Below the pieces are notes generated by a model. It was not told the origin of the DNA and did not search any database. It saw nothing but the letters and a program-made list of their open reading frames with translations. From an uncultured beta proteobacterium (GTDB taxonomy: Bacteria > Pseudomonadota > Gammaproteobacteria > Burkholderiales > Burkholderiaceae), in assembly GCA_903821995.1 (NCBI GenBank), contig CAIJNI010000064.1, positions 1 through 54,286 on the forward strand: DNA of 54,286 bases, written 5' to 3'. Of the stretch, positions 37,153-45,956 are shown piece by piece. The number at the start of each line of letters is the position of its first letter. Within the stretch, counting starts at the first letter, position 1. The translations under genes and the position numbers were made by a program.

Positions 37153-37844
37153 CATTTTTATCCATCAACGCTCTATTCGGAAATATGAGTACTTCACTTA
37201 AGCTATCTTCAGCAGGATACACATTACTGGAATTGATGGTAGTTTGCTCCATTTTATCAATTCTCCTCATGAGTTCAGGCGTAGCATTACAACGTCAGTA
37301 TGAGATCCAAAAAGCAAAGTCCTTAGTTCGCGGGAGTGCTTTTCGGTTTATTCAAGATGCACATGCAGCTAGAACGATTGCAATCAGTCGGGGAGAAAAT
37401 GTAAGCTTAATTCCTCGATGTAACAATCATTGGAATTCGGGATGGGATGTCGTGATTAATCCTCATTTCGAGTTTGATAAAAGCTTACGATCAACGCCTG
37501 AATATTTATTATGGAGCCGTTTATTAACCTCAGGGGTAACTACAGAAGTGCCAACAGGCAAAAAGCCACCCAGTGGTAATCAATTTATTGATGTTAGCCT
37601 CAAAGTCCCAGTCATATCTTGTGATCATTTATCCCAAGTCCCGACAACATCCGAAATTCGTACACGCCATTTAAGTTTTAACCCACTTGGTGCTGCACAA
37701 ACAAAACATGGTGGCTTTGTAGCTAACCGTATTGTATTTTGGAGTCAATTATTTCCAGAATTTGAGCATCAAGTGATATTAGGCACAGGAGGAAGGTTAC
37801 GTCCTTGCATACCCTCCCCGTCTAATCCTGAATGTAAAATTTAA
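37149..37844 (+). CDS. FimT/GspH-family pseudopilin
   Basis: 231 residues from 37149, which overlaps the upstream stop; a second in-frame ATG at 37185 (MSTSLKLSSAG) is also possible and gives a leader of usual length. The class III site is SSAG|YTLLELMVVCSILS with Glu+5, then a GspH-like domain (RGSAFRFIQDAHAARTIAIS, LIPRCNNHWNSGWDV). Such proteins join the minor-pilin priming complex. The four-gene set lies between queC and ribD. Confidence 0.85.
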   Translation: MTFLSINALFGNMSTSLKLSSAGYTLLELMVVCSILSILLMSSGVALQRQYEIQKAKSLVRGSAFRFIQDAHAARTIAISRGENVSLIPRCNNHWNSGWDVVINPHFEFDKSLRSTPEYLLWSRLLTSGVTTEVPTGKKPPSGNQFIDVSLKVPVISCDHLSQVPTTSEIRTRHLSFNPLGAAQTKHGGFVANRIVFWSQLFPEFEHQVILGTGGRLRPCIPSPSNPECKI

Positions 37845-37898
37845 GGTTGTACCCTGAAAGCTTTAGAATCTAATGATGGCTAATAATTACCTTAAGCA

Positions 37899-39008
37899 AT
37901 GTTTACAGATTTAGACCACGAGTTCATGGCAATTGCACTTGAGCAAGCTAAGCTTGCTCGGTGGATTAGCCAACCTAACCCACGGGTTGGTTGTGTGATT
38001 GTCTCAAATGGCAAAATCATCGGCAAAGGTTTTACTCAGATCCCAGGGCAAGCGCACGCTGAAATTGAAGCACTTCGAGATGCACAGCTCGGTGGAAAAG
38101 ATGTTACTGGCTCAACCGTCTATGTCACTCTTGAACCCTGTTGCCACTCCGGTCGAACACCGCCTTGCACAACCGCACTGATAAAAGCCAAAGTATCACG
38201 CGTCATCATTGCAGCTCCTGACCCTAACCCTTTGGTTGCTGGTCAAGGTGTAAAACTTTTAGAAGAGGCGGGCATTGAAGTCAAATCAGGACTTCTCGCT
38301 AGAGAGTCAGTTGCTATCAACCCGGGATTTTTTAAAAGAATGCTCTCTGGTATGCCTTGGGTTCGACTGAAGATTGCTTCGAGTATTGACGGTATTACCG
38401 CCTTACCTAATGGACAGAGTCAGTGGATTACGGGGCCGATTGCTCGCCAAGATGGCCATTTATGGCGCGCTCAGGCTGGAGCGATTCTCACTGGGGCAGG
38501 CACAGTTAAAGAGGATAACCCCCAATTAACTGTGCGAAATGTTGACTCCCCGCACCAACCCCTTCGGGTGATCGTTGACTCTCATTTAGAAACACCACTC
38601 CAGTCACATATTCTGACAAATGGTAGAACACTGATCGTTTGTGCCCGTCCAGAAGAGAAACATCTTCAATCTATTAAAAAATCTTTAACATCAATGGGAG
38701 TTGAATTACTTCAACTCCCAAACCCACAGGGTAAGGTTGATTTAAGTGCCCTTCTAAAACATCTTGCTACGTCTTATGAGATCAATGAAATTCATGTCGA
38801 GGCTGGCTTTAAATTAAATGGATCTCTTATTCGTGAAGATTTGGTTGATGAATTGCTGATTTATCAAGCGCCTACCCTACTAGGAACTGGCGCTGGAATT
38901 TCTAACCTAGGTCCCCTACATTCTTTAGGAGATCGTTTTGATTGGCAGCTCGTCGAACATACCTCCCTGGGTGAAGATCTTCGCCTACGTTTTTTAAGAA
39001 AAATATAA
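37899..39008 (+). CDS. ribD: Bifunctional riboflavin deaminase/reductase RibD
   Basis: 369 residues: N-terminal deaminase with zinc motif HAEIEALRDA and PCCHSGRTPPCTTALI, and C-terminal reductase (GMPWVRLKIASSIDG, GAGTVKEDNPQLTVRN). It performs the second and third steps of riboflavin synthesis from GTP. First gene of ribD-ribE-ribBA-ribH-nusB. No FMN riboswitch fits in the 54-nt leader. Confidence 0.97.
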   Translation: MFTDLDHEFMAIALEQAKLARWISQPNPRVGCVIVSNGKIIGKGFTQIPGQAHAEIEALRDAQLGGKDVTGSTVYVTLEPCCHSGRTPPCTTALIKAKVSRVIIAAPDPNPLVAGQGVKLLEEAGIEVKSGLLARESVAINPGFFKRMLSGMPWVRLKIASSIDGITALPNGQSQWITGPIARQDGHLWRAQAGAILTGAGTVKEDNPQLTVRNVDSPHQPLRVIVDSHLETPLQSHILTNGRTLIVCARPEEKHLQSIKKSLTSMGVELLQLPNPQGKVDLSALLKHLATSYEINEIHVEAGFKLNGSLIREDLVDELLIYQAPTLLGTGAGISNLGPLHSLGDRFDWQLVEHTSLGEDLRLRFLRKI

Positions 39009-39050
39009 GTACTTTCTGCCGCGACATTAAAGTCAGGCGATAATAGCACT

Positions 39051-39701
39051 ATGTTTACTGGAATCATTGCTGCCGTTGGTCAAATTAAATCTGCCACTCC
39101 TTCTGGAGATGGGTTTCGGCTAACTATCGATGCGGGTGGTCTTGACTTATCTGATGTAATCTTGGGCGATAGCATCGCAATCCAAGGGGCATGTATGACT
39201 GTCATTGAATTGACCCAGTCACAAAACACCTTTGCAATTGAAATCTCAGCTGAATCTATTAATAAAACATCCGGCTTAAAAACCCAAGGACCAGTTAATC
39301 TCGAGAAAGCGCTTCGTTTAAACGATCGTCTAGGTGGTCATCTTGTAAGTGGTCATGTGGATGGCGTCGGTCATGTTGAGACTTTTGAGATTGTCGGATC
39401 AAATGTTGATGATCCTGAGAGTTCCTGGCATTTAGCAATTAATGCGCCTGCGTTCTTGGCTAAATATTTAGCCTATAAAGGATCGATCGTTGTGAATGGC
39501 ACATCCTTAACCGTCAATCAGGTTGAGGATTTGCAAGTCAGTGGCAATAGTGTTGCCAGAGTGCATATCAATATCATTCCTCACACGCTGACTCACACCA
39601 CTTTAAAATACTTAAAACCTGGTGACGCGGTCAATTTAGAGGTCGATTTAATTGCCCGCTATGTTGAGCGAATGCTTTCATTAGGTCATTTGGAAAAATA
39701 A
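39051..39701 (+). CDS. ribE: Riboflavin synthase alpha chain
   Basis: 216 residues, starting MFTGIIAAVGQIKS, with duplicated lumazine-binding beta-barrels; the repeat is seen at GDSIAIQGACMTVIEL and GSIVVNGTSLTVNQV. It dismutates two 6,7-dimethyl-8-ribityllumazine to riboflavin. ribBA follows 1 nt after the stop. Confidence 0.97.
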   Translation: MFTGIIAAVGQIKSATPSGDGFRLTIDAGGLDLSDVILGDSIAIQGACMTVIELTQSQNTFAIEISAESINKTSGLKTQGPVNLEKALRLNDRLGGHLVSGHVDGVGHVETFEIVGSNVDDPESSWHLAINAPAFLAKYLAYKGSIVVNGTSLTVNQVEDLQVSGNSVARVHINIIPHTLTHTTLKYLKPGDAVNLEVDLIARYVERMLSLGHLEK

Positions 39702-39702
39702 T

Positions 39703-40863
39703 ATGACTCCCCCCAATACTCCTGTATCTAACTTAAGCTCTTTCCTGAGCTCCACCGAAGAAATCGTGGCGGAGATGCGCGCCGGGAAAATGGTCATCTT
39801 AGTTGATGAAGAAGATCGTGAAAACGAAGGTGACCTCGTCTTAGCCGCAGATCATGTAACACCTGAAGCGATTAACTTTATGGCAAAGTTCGGTCGGGGC
39901 TTGATTTGTCTGACTCTTACGCAAGAACACTGCAAACAACTCAAATTACCCCTCATGGTGAAAGAGAATGGCGCTTCTATGGGCACCAACTTCACCGTAT
40001 CTATTGAGGCTGCTAAAGGCGTCACGACCGGAATTTCAGCGGCGGATCGCTCACATACAATTAAAACTGCAGTAGCTAAAAATGCTAGTGCTGCTGATTT
40101 AGTACAACCTGGGCATATTTTTCCTCTCATGGCTCAACCTGGAGGCGTATTAATCCGTTCAGGTCATACCGAAGCGGGATGTGACCTGTCCTCTATGGCT
40201 GGATGCTCACCTGCAGCAGTTATCTGTGAAATCATGAAGGACGACGGTACGATGGCAAGACTGCCAGACCTGATTGAATTCGCGAAAACTCATGATCTTA
40301 AAATTGGTACCATCGTCTCGTTAATTGAATACCGTAGTCACCATGAAAGCATGGTGAAACGTGTGGGCAAGAAAATTCTGAACACTGCGTTTGGCTCTTT
40401 TGCTGCAACTCTTTATCAAGATACTCCAAGCAAGAGTTTCCATTTGGCCTTAACGAAAGGTCAACCCACGCCTAATACACAAACTTTAGTTCGCGTTCAT
40501 GAACCCGCATCTTTCATGGATATACTTGACGCGGATTCTGGTCAGCATTCTTGGCCACTTCATTTAGCTTTACAAAAGATCGGCTCATCCGATTGTGGTG
40601 TGGCTGTTTTACTCAATGTTTCTGGGAACCTATTGGGCCATGAAATTCTGCATAAAGAATTTCAAGAAGTTAAAGCTCATGCCCATGATGATGAACCTAA
40701 AGTTCGTAAAGTTGATTTTAGAACCTATGGTATTGGAGCCCAGATTTTAAAAGATCAAGGTGTTGGTAAGATGCGTTTACTGGCCAAACCTACTCCCTTA
40801 TCTGGAATGGCAGCTTACCAACTTGAAGTTGAAGGCTACTTAGAAATAGGCTCTCAAGAATAA
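39703..40863 (+). CDS. ribBA: DHBP synthase RibB fused to a degenerate GTP cyclohydrolase II-like domain
   Basis: 386 residues. Residues ~15-210 are DHBP synthase: LVDEEDRENEGDLVLAADHV, FMAKFGRGLIC and RSGHTEAGCDLSSMAG are intact. Residues ~215-386 have the GCHII fold (QTLVRVHEPASFMDILDADS, TYGIGAQILKDQGVGKMRLL) but lack the Cys-rich zinc site of active RibA (normally a C-x10-C-x-C pattern). So this enzyme makes DHBP, and GTP cyclohydrolase II activity must come from another RibA not in this window. Such fusions are common in betaproteobacteria. Confidence 0.95.
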   Translation: MTPPNTPVSNLSSFLSSTEEIVAEMRAGKMVILVDEEDRENEGDLVLAADHVTPEAINFMAKFGRGLICLTLTQEHCKQLKLPLMVKENGASMGTNFTVSIEAAKGVTTGISAADRSHTIKTAVAKNASAADLVQPGHIFPLMAQPGGVLIRSGHTEAGCDLSSMAGCSPAAVICEIMKDDGTMARLPDLIEFAKTHDLKIGTIVSLIEYRSHHESMVKRVGKKILNTAFGSFAATLYQDTPSKSFHLALTKGQPTPNTQTLVRVHEPASFMDILDADSGQHSWPLHLALQKIGSSDCGVAVLLNVSGNLLGHEILHKEFQEVKAHAHDDEPKVRKVDFRTYGIGAQILKDQGVGKMRLLAKPTPLSGMAAYQLEVEGYLEIGSQE

Positions 40864-40938
40864 ATCACCTATTTCATCCTGACACTGGCAAAATACTTCC
40901 CTCTATCCCATTAACCTTAACTTACTAAAGAGTCCAAT

Positions 40939-41451
40939 ATGACCTCCATTGATACTAGCTCAGCAGATGCTTCAGAGTCGCAGCAGGTTGATTTTTTAGA
41001 TCCCAACTTTGATGGCGAAGATTTACGCATTGCGATTGTTCAAGCTCGATTTAATGAAGCTCATTGTCAAGCACTCACAACGAGTTGCATCAATGAACTG
41101 TTAAATCTTAAAGTTAAAGCTGAAGATATCCTTCTTACGACTGTGCCAGGTGCGCTTGAAATTCCTTTAGCGCTGCTTAAACTGGGTGAGTCAGGTGAAT
41201 TTGATGCCCTTATTGCTTTGGGTGCTGTTATTCGCGGTGAAACTTATCATTTTGAACTTGTCTCAAACGAATCAGCCGCTGGCATATCGAAGTTGTCAAT
41301 TGAGTTAGCCTTACCTATTGCCAATGGTGTTCTTACTTGTGATACCGATGCCCAAGCTGAGGCAAGGGTAGTTCAAAAAGGAATTGACTGTGCCAAGGCC
41401 GCTGTTGAAATGGCGAATTTCTGTTTAGTACTTCAGGATGACGATGCATAA
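40939..41451 (+). CDS. ribH: 6,7-dimethyl-8-ribityllumazine synthase RibH
   Basis: 170 residues with an N-terminal extension of ~30 residues before [32 protein letters not shown] and [20 protein letters not shown] match the active site. It condenses DHBP with the ribityl-pyrimidine. It overlaps nusB by 14 nt. Confidence 0.96.
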   Translation: MTSIDTSSADASESQQVDFLDPNFDGEDLRIAIVQARFNEAHCQALTTSCINELLNLKVKAEDILLTTVPGALEIPLALLKLGESGEFDALIALGAVIRGETYHFELVSNESAAGISKLSIELALPIANGVLTCDTDAQAEARVVQKGIDCAKAAVEMANFCLVLQDDDA

Positions 41452-41950
41452 TCCCTATTTGACTGAGTCTCATAAACTCATTTCATCAACACAAGTTAAA
41501 CGTTCCTTAACACCGAGAAGAAGAGCACGTGAATACGCATTACAAGGTATTTATCAGTGGGTGGTCATTAAAAATTCAGGTGGTTTTGCTGATACTGATC
41601 AAATCATTACGCAGCTCTCTGAAGATCCTATTTTTAGAAAAGCTCAATTTGCTTTATTTGAAAGCTTATTTAAGGGCGTTTGTGACAATATCGACGCCCT
41701 TGAAAGTGAAATTACGCCCCATTTAGATCGGCCATTAAATGAGGTCTCACCAGTTGAACTCAGTGCTCTATTCATCGGAGCCTTTGAGCTTAAATATGAC
41801 TTATCAACACCCTATAAAGTAGCTATCAATGAATCCGTAGAACTCGCTAAAACTTTCGGTGGGACTGATGGACATAAATTTGTAAATGGTATCTTAGACC
41901 GTTTAGCGCAATCTTTACGTAATCTCGAGATTAACGATTCTTCATCGTAG
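41438..41950 (+). CDS. nusB: Transcription antitermination factor NusB
   Basis: 170 residues. [17 protein letters not shown] at the start and [20 protein letters not shown] plus [20 protein letters not shown] later match NusB. It binds boxA RNA with NusE in rRNA transcription. It overlaps the ribH end, the usual ribH-nusB arrangement. Confidence 0.96.
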   Translation: MTMHNPYLTESHKLISSTQVKRSLTPRRRAREYALQGIYQWVVIKNSGGFADTDQIITQLSEDPIFRKAQFALFESLFKGVCDNIDALESEITPHLDRPLNEVSPVELSALFIGAFELKYDLSTPYKVAINESVELAKTFGGTDGHKFVNGILDRLAQSLRNLEINDSSS

Positions 41951-42052
41951 TTTTATATAAACTTTACTGATACATTAAATTTTTTTATCGCAATTAGTTT
42001 GCCCGTCTCTGGTTATCACCATATGTTTTAAAGCTCTCCTACAGCTCAGTTA

Positions 42053-42145
42053 TCAAATAATTGCGGCAATACTCATCAAAGAATCTGCAATCGCTAGTTG
42101 ATAAAGAACACATGCATCTAGAACCGCTGTATATCTTGCATTACC
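42053..42145 (-). pseudogene. PIN-domain toxin remnant (N-terminal ~30 codons)
   Basis: Minus-strand translation from 42145 reads ARYTAVLDACVLYQLAIADS..., the first strand and metal Asp (LDACVLYP) of the PIN_3-type toxins found behind excisionase-like antitoxins. It ends at a TGA (42055-42053) where ~150 more residues are expected; no start codon fits the frame (the nearby ATG is in another frame). It follows the antitoxin remnant directly, as in intact pairs. Dead gene. Confidence 0.7.
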
Positions 42146-42150
42146 TGCTA

Positions 42151-42420
42151 TTAATAATCTAAGCCTAATTCGAGAGCCTTGTCTGCAATTCTATCTAGTG
42201 CGGCCTATTGCCTTTGTTGCTTTTGTTGCATTATATTCATGTACTCCACTAAATCCTCAAACGCAATCCTCCGATGACTACCGACCATGCGATGCTTCAA
42301 TCTTCCCACTTCTATTTCTTTAATTACAAATGGTCGAGATACATTAATGAAGTTCGCAGCTTTAACAGTTGAGAACTCACGTTTTGATGGCATCAAAGTG
42401 ATTGGGCGACCTTCACTCAT
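42151..42420 (-). pseudogene. Excisionase-like antitoxin (HTH), truncated/nonsense-mutated
   Basis: From ATG 42420 the frame gives 71 residues with a MerR/excisionase-type HTH: FSTVKAANFINVSRPFVIKE ... VGSHRRIAFEDLVEYM. A TAG at 42205-42207 stops it, but the same frame continues AALDRIADKALELGLDY to a TAA at 42151, which is the expected antitoxin tail. Upstream the frame also continues (LPPTALRSIGQLLGAM), the normal antitoxin N-terminal region, without a start before a TAA. So both ends are damaged. A shortened HTH protein might still be made. Its PIN partner is broken. Confidence 0.75.
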
Positions 42421-42865
42421 CGCTCCAAGAAGTTGCCCAATAGATCGTAAGGCTGTTGGCGGTAAGGCGATGGGATTAAAAAGTCCATCTGTTTAAACGT
42501 AATAAAATTAAACAAGCAACGAACAAATGTTGTTACCTCATCAATTTCGCAATACGTAGTAGATCTCTTGTACAGCTCCGTAGACGCCAGACATATATTT
42601 TGCGGACAAATTATCATCCGCGCGCGCCCTTAAACGTATTGAATCTCCAGGCGTCACTCATACCATCTTTATTTTTCTCAACAAGGACAACTTGGGATTT
42701 ATGAAGCAGGCTCTGCACTTCTATTGAATGGCAGGTTAATAGTATTTATGTATTCAATCTTTTAATAAGAGAGTATCTACCGGGGATGGATTTACCAATG
42801 CAATTACTTAAAGTTTTATTTATCTGTCCTCTGGTGTGTATTCTGAGAAAGCAGTTTTTTAGATC
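42421..42865. other. Non-coding gap next to the toxin-antitoxin remnant
   Basis: About 445 nt. The first ~75 nt hold the antitoxin's N-terminal remnant on the minus strand. The rest has frequent stops in all frames; I recognise no gene, RNA or repeat. It contains a GC-richer patch (GCGCGCGCCC near 42620), unlike its surroundings, and may be further decayed accessory DNA. Confidence 0.4.
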
Positions 42866-43936
42866 TTAAGGCGCTGGTTGCATCTCTAATGTTGGCCCTT
42901 GCTGAGTCTCTTGGCGATTTACCACTTCAGTACTCATGAGGTCGTTACCTGCAACGATCTGATTAGGATTTACAACACTTGGATTTGACTTTGTTTGGAC
43001 GAGGTCATTTAATAAGCTCAGAACCGGATTCACACTCTTTACGGCTTCATTCACGGTACTGATTTCTCCTTTTAATAGAGAAACCAATTGCTCTTTCTCG
43101 CGCAGTACTTTACCCGCGTAGCCTCCATCCCCAACATAAGCGCCACCTACGTAATACCGAAGACCACCTTGAAGTGAACCCGATTGGGCAATATAGCCTT
43201 TAAGAATGTAAGCGCCCACTCTAATATTAGCCTCAGGCTTAAATGCTGCTGATGTTCCACCATAAGGAATATATTTTTCTGTGTGGACACGGGTGAGCAC
43301 TTGCATCAAGCCTTGCGCACCTGCGCCACTTTGTGCAAATGGATTAAATCTCGATTCAATGGCCATGACCGCAACTATTAATACTGGGTCTAAACCAACC
43401 TCCTTGGAAACCACCATAGCTTGGTTCACATACTGTCGAACATCCTTGGGATCGATACGATATTTATACGCCATGAAATCGGCAACTTTTTGTTGATCTT
43501 CGATGGTGACCATGAGCTTTTGATCGATTGCCTTGGGGTCGATACTCGATGTCGGTATTTGATTTGCTAAACCAGCAATTGATGGCACAGGAACACCCAT
43601 GATTTCTGAGTTCAGAGGTGAGGCAACCGAAGGAGTGTAGGAGACCATCTTCAATGAGGGGATGTCCAAAGCGTTATTTTCGATGTCAGCGCTAGCCAAC
43701 TCGGAATGATTACTATCCCCAAAAAGACTATTGTTGATTTGGGTGCGGATGGATGGATTGACGATAAACAATCCGATGAGAAGAAATACTGTCACGACGC
43801 CAAGTTGATGACCCGCCCTGACTATTTTGCCCCTTGTCGGATGATCAGAGTGCGTTGACCAAATAGTAGAAAGTTGTGAAGCGTGTTCAAACCAAGACTG
43901 AAGATCGTGAATAAATAGATCGAAGTAAAATTTCAT
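42866..43936 (-). CDS. Membrane-anchored lytic transglycosylase (SLT domain)
   Basis: 356 residues: cytoplasmic ~44 residues, one membrane helix (~45-60, LGVVTVFLLIGLFIVN), a linker, then an SLT domain from ~165 with VAVMAIESRFNPFAQSGAGA (catalytic Glu194) and GLMQVLTRVHTEKY, ending with a Gln/Pro-rich tail. It cleaves the MurNAc-GlcNAc bond with 1,6-anhydro formation. No neighbouring secretion or division gene indicates a specialised role. Confidence 0.9.
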   Translation of the reverse strand: MKFYFDLFIHDLQSWFEHASQLSTIWSTHSDHPTRGKIVRAGHQLGVVTVFLLIGLFIVNPSIRTQINNSLFGDSNHSELASADIENNALDIPSLKMVSYTPSVASPLNSEIMGVPVPSIAGLANQIPTSSIDPKAIDQKLMVTIEDQQKVADFMAYKYRIDPKDVRQYVNQAMVVSKEVGLDPVLIVAVMAIESRFNPFAQSGAGAQGLMQVLTRVHTEKYIPYGGTSAAFKPEANIRVGAYILKGYIAQSGSLQGGLRYYVGGAYVGDGGYAGKVLREKEQLVSLLKGEISTVNEAVKSVNPVLSLLNDLVQTKSNPSVVNPNQIVAGNDLMSTEVVNRQETQQGPTLEMQPAP

Positions 43937-44103
43937 GGGGCCTAATACATTGCTAAAGAAGCCTCATAGTAGGAAAGTCTTTATAACTAGTCAACAATAT
44001 AGAAAAAATTAACTGCATACTTTGGTTATAAAGATACCTCAAAAACTAGGGTAACAACTCATTTTCTCTTCAAAATCCCTTTTAATTCAGTCAAAATATA
44101 ATG

Positions 44104-44117
44104 TTAGTGATCACTAA
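44104..44117. promoter_or_regulatory. Palindrome TTAGTGATCACTAA
   Basis: Perfect 14-bp palindrome starting 1 nt after TATAAT (44097-44102). It shares both half-sites (TTAGTG/CACTAA) with the palindrome at 44330-44341, suggesting sites for one regulator. Confidence 0.4.
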
Positions 44118-44329
44118 TTTTATGATCTGAAATTCATTAAATTACTCAATTATTTGCGCTATTTCTTATAATATGAAATAAAAAAAGGGCTTATTTTGAT
44201 TCGTTTTACTTAAATAGTCCTACCCAAAGTTTAACCTTAGGGACCTTCTTGGGGATCTTACGTGTTTCATGACCGTTACAAAATAGCCCCTGATTTTTAA
44301 ATGATTGAGTTATTTTGATGCGTAATGGC

Positions 44330-44341
44330 TTAGTGCACTAA
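44330..44341. promoter_or_regulatory. Palindrome TTAGTGCACTAA before a -10 box of gabD
   Basis: Perfect 12-bp palindrome abutting TATAAT at 44342-44347, which lies ~38 nt before the gabD start and is a plausible -10. A regulator here would sit in the -35/-10 spacer. Confidence 0.45.
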
Positions 44342-44384
44342 TATAATAGATCTTCGCCACAACCTATTATTTGGAGATTTATTT

Positions 44385-45881
44385 ATGAACGCACCTGAGC
44401 GCGTCGCCTCACCTTCTGTCCCTTCCCTTTTAAAAGACCCAAGTTTATTTATAGAAAAGGCCTTTATTAAAGGCCAGTGGGTTAGCGGAAAAAATAATGA
44501 AACTTTCCCAGTTCACAATCCTGCTAATGGCGAACTCATTGCAAAAGTTGCTAATCTTGATTCCAGCGCTGCAGAAGCTGCAATTGCAGCGGCTCATCAA
44601 GCTTTACCAGGATGGAAAAATAAGACTGCAAAAGAACGTGCCACAGTAATGCGAAAGTGGTTTGAGCTGATTATAGAAAATACCGAAGATCTCGCCAAAC
44701 TCATGACGATTGAGCAAGGTAAACCTCTCTCAGAGTCTCGCGGTGAAATTGGATACGGAGCCTCATTTATTGAGTGGTTTGGCGAAGAAGCTAAGCGAGT
44801 GATGGGCTCTATTCCAGCAACGACCTGGTCTGATAAGCGTCTTGTAGTCTTAAAGCAAGCCATCGGTGTATGCGTATCAATTACGCCTTGGAATTTTCCA
44901 ATGGCCATGATTACTCGTAAAGTCGCACCTGCAATTGCAGCTGGTTGCACTATCGTGATTAAACCCGCAGAACAAACACCTTTATCCGCTTTGGCATTAG
45001 CTGAACTGGCCAAGCGTGCTGGTATTCCTGATGGCGTGATTAACATCATTACCGCAGACGGCGATCGCTCCATTACGATTGGTAAAACTTTATGCGCATC
45101 GAAAACAGTCAGCCACTTGTCATTCACAGGATCTACACCTGTTGGCCGCATTTTGATGGAACAGTGCGCACCAACTGTGAAGAAGGTTGCCCTTGAATTA
45201 GGTGGCCACGCTCCATTTATTGTTTTTGAAGATGCTGACCTTGATGCTGCCGTTGCTGGTGCGGTAGCTTCAAAATATCGCAACGCAGGACAAACTTGCG
45301 TGTGTACCAACCGCTTCTATGTCCATGAAAGCCTTCATGATGCATTCGTTGAAAAATTAGGCGCAGCCTCAGCTGCCCTTAAAGTGGGTTACGGTTTAGA
45401 GGATGGGGTTTCGCAAGGTCCTTTAATTGAACCGCAAGCCATAGAAAAAGTTGAACGCCATATTAAAGATGCCCTCGATAAAGGTGCTCGTTTAGTGACC
45501 GGTGGAAAACCTCATGCAAAAGGTGGCTTATTCTTTGAGCCAACTGTTCTAGCAAATGTGACCAACGATATGCAAATCATGACTGAAGAAACATTTGGCC
45601 CAGTATCAGCTGTAATGCCATTCAAGGATGAAGCTGAAGTTATTCAGGCTGCAAACAATACTGAATTTGGACTGGCATCTTATTTCTATAGCAGAGATAT
45701 TGGCAGAATTTGGAGAGTCGCAGAAGCTTTAGAGTATGGTCTAGTGGGTGTCAATACAGGCTTATTCTCAAATGAAGTTGCTCCATTTGGTGGCGTTAAA
45801 CAATCTGGACTCGGTCGCGAAGGTAGCGTTTGGGGTATGGACGAATACCTTGAAATGAAGTACGTCTGTATTGGCTTATAA
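44385..45881 (+). CDS. gabD: NAD(P)-dependent succinate-semialdehyde dehydrogenase
   Basis: 498 residues of the aldehyde dehydrogenase superfamily: ITPWNFPMAMITRKVAPAIA, LSFTGSTPVGRILME, the Glu motif ELGGHAPFIVFEDADL and the nucleophile Cys in NAGQTCVCTNRFYVH. The second Cys two residues on and GGVKQSGLGREGS near the end fit GabD. It oxidises succinate semialdehyde to succinate. GGAG precedes the ATG; a strong terminator follows. No gabT is adjacent. Confidence 0.9.
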   Translation: MNAPERVASPSVPSLLKDPSLFIEKAFIKGQWVSGKNNETFPVHNPANGELIAKVANLDSSAAEAAIAAAHQALPGWKNKTAKERATVMRKWFELIIENTEDLAKLMTIEQGKPLSESRGEIGYGASFIEWFGEEAKRVMGSIPATTWSDKRLVVLKQAIGVCVSITPWNFPMAMITRKVAPAIAAGCTIVIKPAEQTPLSALALAELAKRAGIPDGVINIITADGDRSITIGKTLCASKTVSHLSFTGSTPVGRILMEQCAPTVKKVALELGGHAPFIVFEDADLDAAVAGAVASKYRNAGQTCVCTNRFYVHESLHDAFVEKLGAASAALKVGYGLEDGVSQGPLIEPQAIEKVERHIKDALDKGARLVTGGKPHAKGGLFFEPTVLANVTNDMQIMTEETFGPVSAVMPFKDEAEVIQAANNTEFGLASYFYSRDIGRIWRVAEALEYGLVGVNTGLFSNEVAPFGGVKQSGLGREGSVWGMDEYLEMKYVCIGL

Positions 45882-45906
45882 CTACAGATTAACAATGAAA
45901 CTGACT

Positions 45907-45940
45907 AAGCCCGGAAACCTTCCGGGCTTTTTTATTTTAG
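45907..45940 (+). terminator. Intrinsic terminator of gabD
   Basis: AAGCCCGGAA, loop ACC, TTCCGGGCTT, then TTTTTATTTT: a 10-bp GC-rich stem with T tract, 26 nt after the gabD stop. Confidence 0.95.
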
Positions 45941-45956
45941 AGACTGCTCATAAACT

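Larger units (their letters stand above)
43937..44384. other. Intergenic region with related palindromes upstream of gabD
   Basis: 448 nt between divergent genes with no credible CDS. It holds TTAGTGATCACTAA and TTAGTGCACTAA (listed separately), each next to a TATAAT, and a 14-bp direct repeat with one mismatch (TTATTTTGATTCGT at 44191-44204, TTATTTTGATGCGT at 44310-44323). Confidence 0.5.

Noticed and set aside
37845..37898. Possible FMN riboswitch ahead of ribD
   Set aside because: Only 54 nt separate the pilin set and ribD, and no RFN-element sequence is visible there or before ribE, ribBA or ribH.
42600..42720. Minus-strand peptide VEKNKDGMSDAWRFNTFKG
   Set aside because: Looked like a piece of a real protein but ends in two stops, has no start and matches no family I know; left as unassigned decay.
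44597..45310. Long (237-codon) minus-strand open frame inside gabD
   Set aside because: It lies wholly opposite gabD, whose protein is a textbook aldehyde dehydrogenase; the antisense frame has no domain, start signal or sensible composition.
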